DNA of 64,000 nucleotides. It comes from KK5 sp034043675. Its GTDB lineage: Bacteria > Pseudomonadota > Gammaproteobacteria > Burkholderiales > Burkholderiaceae_C. Below the pieces are notes generated by a model. The model was not told where the DNA came from. It did no database searches and saw only the letters and a list, made by a program, of their open reading frames with translations. The position numbers were made by a program, and so were the translations under genes. The stretch is from assembly GCF_034043675.1 (NCBI RefSeq), contig NZ_JAXCLA010000006.1, positions 310,001-374,000 on the forward strand, given 5' to 3'. Below, one piece after another: positions 62,369 to 64,000 of this stretch (positions are counted from its first letter, which is position 1; every line of letters begins with the position of its first letter).

Positions 62369-62845
62369 CTCTTTCGACTTGTTGACACGTTCAATTGCCT
62401 CATCAACTATTGGCGGCAACTTCTTATCTAACGCCTGACTGACAGCTCTTTCTTGAGCGATGAAAAGCTTCGGCGCGAGATACCCAGCCAAAACAGACAA
62501 TGCCAATACTTTGGCCGAATTTGCCGCACCAGGATTTATCGCCCCAACAAAATAGAGTGCAACGAGCATCCCGACCGCCACACCCACCGTGACTCGCCCC
62601 CAGATCCAATACCACCGCTTTTGATTAAAGACTGAAAACCACGATGCCAAAGAAAACACGGATTTTTCGATCCGATTAACGACACCTCGTTCTTCGTTTA
62701 GCTTTGGCATCTGCGAGAAATCGTTTTCAACCATAAACATGTGAACAAACGATCCCAGTACGGCAGCGGCTGGGCACAGCATAAGCATCGCGATGTCCAA
62801 TTTTGAGAACCCGAGCGTAATAAGCGCTTCGCCAATTTCTAACAA
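62363..62845 (-). CDS. hypothetical membrane protein (integron cassette gene)
   Basis: A 160-aa protein with about three hydrophobic segments (18-36, 84-103, 108-126) and a charged C-terminal tail (DEAIERVNKSKES). No family recognised. The stop TAA overlaps the 5' core of attC A. The start is uncertain: TTG at 62845, just after an in-frame TAG, or ATG at 62788, which would cut into the first helix. GTTAGAA (62843-62837, minus strand) next to the TTG resembles a one-mismatch attC right core, which would make the TTG start cassette-like. Confidence 0.6.
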   Translation of the reverse strand: MLEIGEALITLGFSKLDIAMLMLCPAAAVLGSFVHMFMVENDFSQMPKLNEERGVVNRIEKSVFSLASWFSVFNQKRWYWIWGRVTVGVAVGMLVALYFVGAINPGAANSAKVLALSVLAGYLAPKLFIAQERAVSQALDKKLPPIVDEAIERVNKSKES

Positions 62846-63473
62846 GTCGATCTAAGAGGTTGTACTTGAGAGGGCGAACGTACTATGACGAGACAGCCCC
62901 GTCCGTGTATGGAGGCGCGACGTCCGCTTATCAAGGCAGGACTCCCTCGGCCGAGGGCCGCGCCGGTCTTGGATTTTCGCTATGTCACGTGTCTCTACAT
63001 GGCGATATCAAGGCCGCCAAAAGCGGCGCCGTCAGTTTGACAGCCTGACCGGCTTTCCGGCCTCGTGGTTGACCCGGTGGACAACCATGGTCCAGAGACA
63101 TACCGATACCGGCACCATCTATCGTCATCTACCGAGATGGCAGATGCGAACGTCGAGGCGCATCTCCACCGGCTCCTGAATGCGTGTGGCGCAACGCCCA
63201 CGGCCCGCATCCACGCGCGCCATTCACGCCCCTGACGTCGGCCGCCCCGCCATCCCCCAAGTAAGCACCCCACCCCTCCCCAACCGCCAACTCCATCACA
63301 CAACCCCCGCAAACCCCGTCGCGTGTAGGCAATCCACCGCCATCACCTAGCCGACATTGCTGCACCGCTATCGATCGATATTTGCCGGTGCCGGGCGGAA
63401 GCCCGAATTCCTATTCTTCCCATCGTCGCCCGTCGTCTGACGACAGGCATCGATCAACCAGGGGGAATAGCGA
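62846..63473. other. long gene-poor region right of the cassette array
   Basis: No convincing gene over 628 bp. The left half is mixed; a short frame around 63046-63234 reads VVDPVDNHG and ANVEAHLHRLLNACG and might be a gene remnant. About 63225-63330 is unusually C-rich on the plus strand (runs such as CCCCACCCCTCCCC), giving a strong strand bias. No integrase, attI or promoter could be identified. The last 20 bases include AGGGGGAA, the ribosome-binding site of the next gene. Confidence 0.45.
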
Positions 63474-63995
63474 ATGAACAAGCTCTCGATCACGGTCGCC
63501 GTCGGCTGGATGCTGGCCTTGATGTTCGGCATCACCGGCGCGTTTGCCGCCACCAGCGCGCAGCCCGAAGTGCGGTTGCAGGCCTGGCAGGTTCGCAGCG
63601 TGACCGAAGGCGGCGCCACCCGCGAGACGCTGCAGCCGCTGCAGCAGCAGATCCGCCCGGGTGACGTCATCGAGTACGAGGCCCGCTACGTCAACGGTAC
63701 GGCCAAGGCGCTGACCAAGGTGCAGCTGACCCTGCCGGTGCCCGAGGGTGGCGTGAGCTACCTGCCCGGCGCGCTGAGCACCACGCCGGTGGACAGCGCC
63801 AGCCTCGACGGCAAGCACTTCGAGCCGCTGCCGCTGCGTCGCGAGGTGCGTCTGCCGGACGGCCGCCGCGAGATGCAGGAGGTGCCCGCCTCCGAGTACC
63901 GCTTCCTGCGCTGGAACCTCGGCACCCTGCCCGCCGGCAGCGAACGCGCCGTGCGCGCCCGCATGCAGCTGGCGCCGGTCGCCGGCCGCTCCTGA
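63474..63995 (+). CDS. exported protein with DUF11-like conserved-repeat domain
   Basis: A 173-aa secreted protein. Signal peptide MNKLSITVAVGWMLALMFGITGAFA, cleaved before ATSAQPEV. The mature part is beta-rich: IRPGDVIEYEARYVNGTAKALTKVQLTLPVPEGGVSYLPGAL and LRWNLGTLPAGSERAVRARMQL, the pattern of DUF11-type repeats found in cell-surface and secreted proteins. One repeat only. GC-rich host-like codons mark the return to core chromosome. AGGGGGAA lies seven bases before the ATG. It may be followed by related genes beyond the window. Confidence 0.78.
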   Translation: MNKLSITVAVGWMLALMFGITGAFAATSAQPEVRLQAWQVRSVTEGGATRETLQPLQQQIRPGDVIEYEARYVNGTAKALTKVQLTLPVPEGGVSYLPGALSTTPVDSASLDGKHFEPLPLRREVRLPDGRREMQEVPASEYRFLRWNLGTLPAGSERAVRARMQLAPVAGRS

Positions 63996-64000
63996 TTCCC

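Larger units (their letters stand above)
61842..62845 (-). mobile_element. integron-type gene-cassette array without visible integrase
   Basis: Two attC sites (61842-61897 and 62312-62368) alternate with minus-strand genes, each gene followed by an attC in the same orientation. The attC at 62312-62368 overlaps the stop of the gene before it, and the next start lies eight bases beyond. No integrase gene is present between 62846 and 64000, so this is either a cluster of attC sites lacking an integrase or the distal part of a longer array. Confidence 0.7.

Overview
The window is high-GC chromosomal DNA (third codon positions almost always G or C) from a betaproteobacterium, most likely a Burkholderiales member of the Rubrivivax/Roseateles/Leptothrix type. 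I infer this from gene content: malonate decarboxylase accessory genes, complete recBCD, an ETF-ubiquinone oxidoreductase, TRAP transport, MocR, DUF1289 and DUF2130 genes, and the overall codon style. No rRNA, tRNA, CRISPR array, prophage or complete insertion sequence was seen.

Layout. 1-2178: end of a malonate decarboxylase operon (mdcG partial, mdcB, mdcH). 2179-6886: an accessory island, visibly more AT-rich at its left end. It carries an unnamed 116-aa gene, a TIR protein with two membrane helices, a winged-helix/deoxyribosyltransferase-fold protein, an exported protein, and a Nudix/membrane-protein pair. At least one attC-like palindrome lies within it. 6903-12503: envelope and housekeeping genes (OmpA lipoprotein, SDR, EamA exporter, orphan ABC binding protein, diguanylate cyclase, LysE exporter). 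12581-17038: an MHS-type transporter with a periplasmic insertion and a NarL-type two-component system. 17039-21397: a tightly packed minus-strand run (LysE exporter, RidA, MocR, thioesterase, YbaK, DUF1289, HCCA-isomerase-like). 21494-28329: exported Asp-rich protein, DUF3224, orphan ParB-like protein, exported cyanophycinase, YceH, SDR, ETF-QO. 28336-38760: recC-recB-recD followed by a DUF2130 nuclease-like gene. 38833-43701: chemoreceptor, SulP transporter, DHA2 exporter. 43717-52316: a ten-gene minus-strand uptake and catabolism operon (TRAP transporter, dehydrogenase, RraA-like aldolase, PfkB kinase, royal-jelly-like protein, SDR, cupin), divergent from a GntR regulator with a clear palindromic operator. 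52431-57622: sulfur-acquisition genes (serine acetyltransferase, frameshifted nitroreductase, MetY, SsuA-like binding protein, three-domain rhodanese). 57706-59973: AraC regulator and divergent MFS exporter. 59995-62845: minus-strand accessory genes ending in an integron-type cassette array with two good attC sites and no integrase in the window. 63474-63995: an exported protein.

Most notable are the TIR plus deoxyribosyltransferase-fold gene pair (a candidate nucleotide-targeting anti-phage module) and the integrase-less attC array. Less certain but worth checking are a degenerate attC behind the TIR-associated gene, the uncharacterised TRAP/royal-jelly/cupin catabolic operon, and the DUF2130 protein with PD-(D/E)xK-like residues beside recBCD. 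Family names come from motif recognition by eye; no database search was run.
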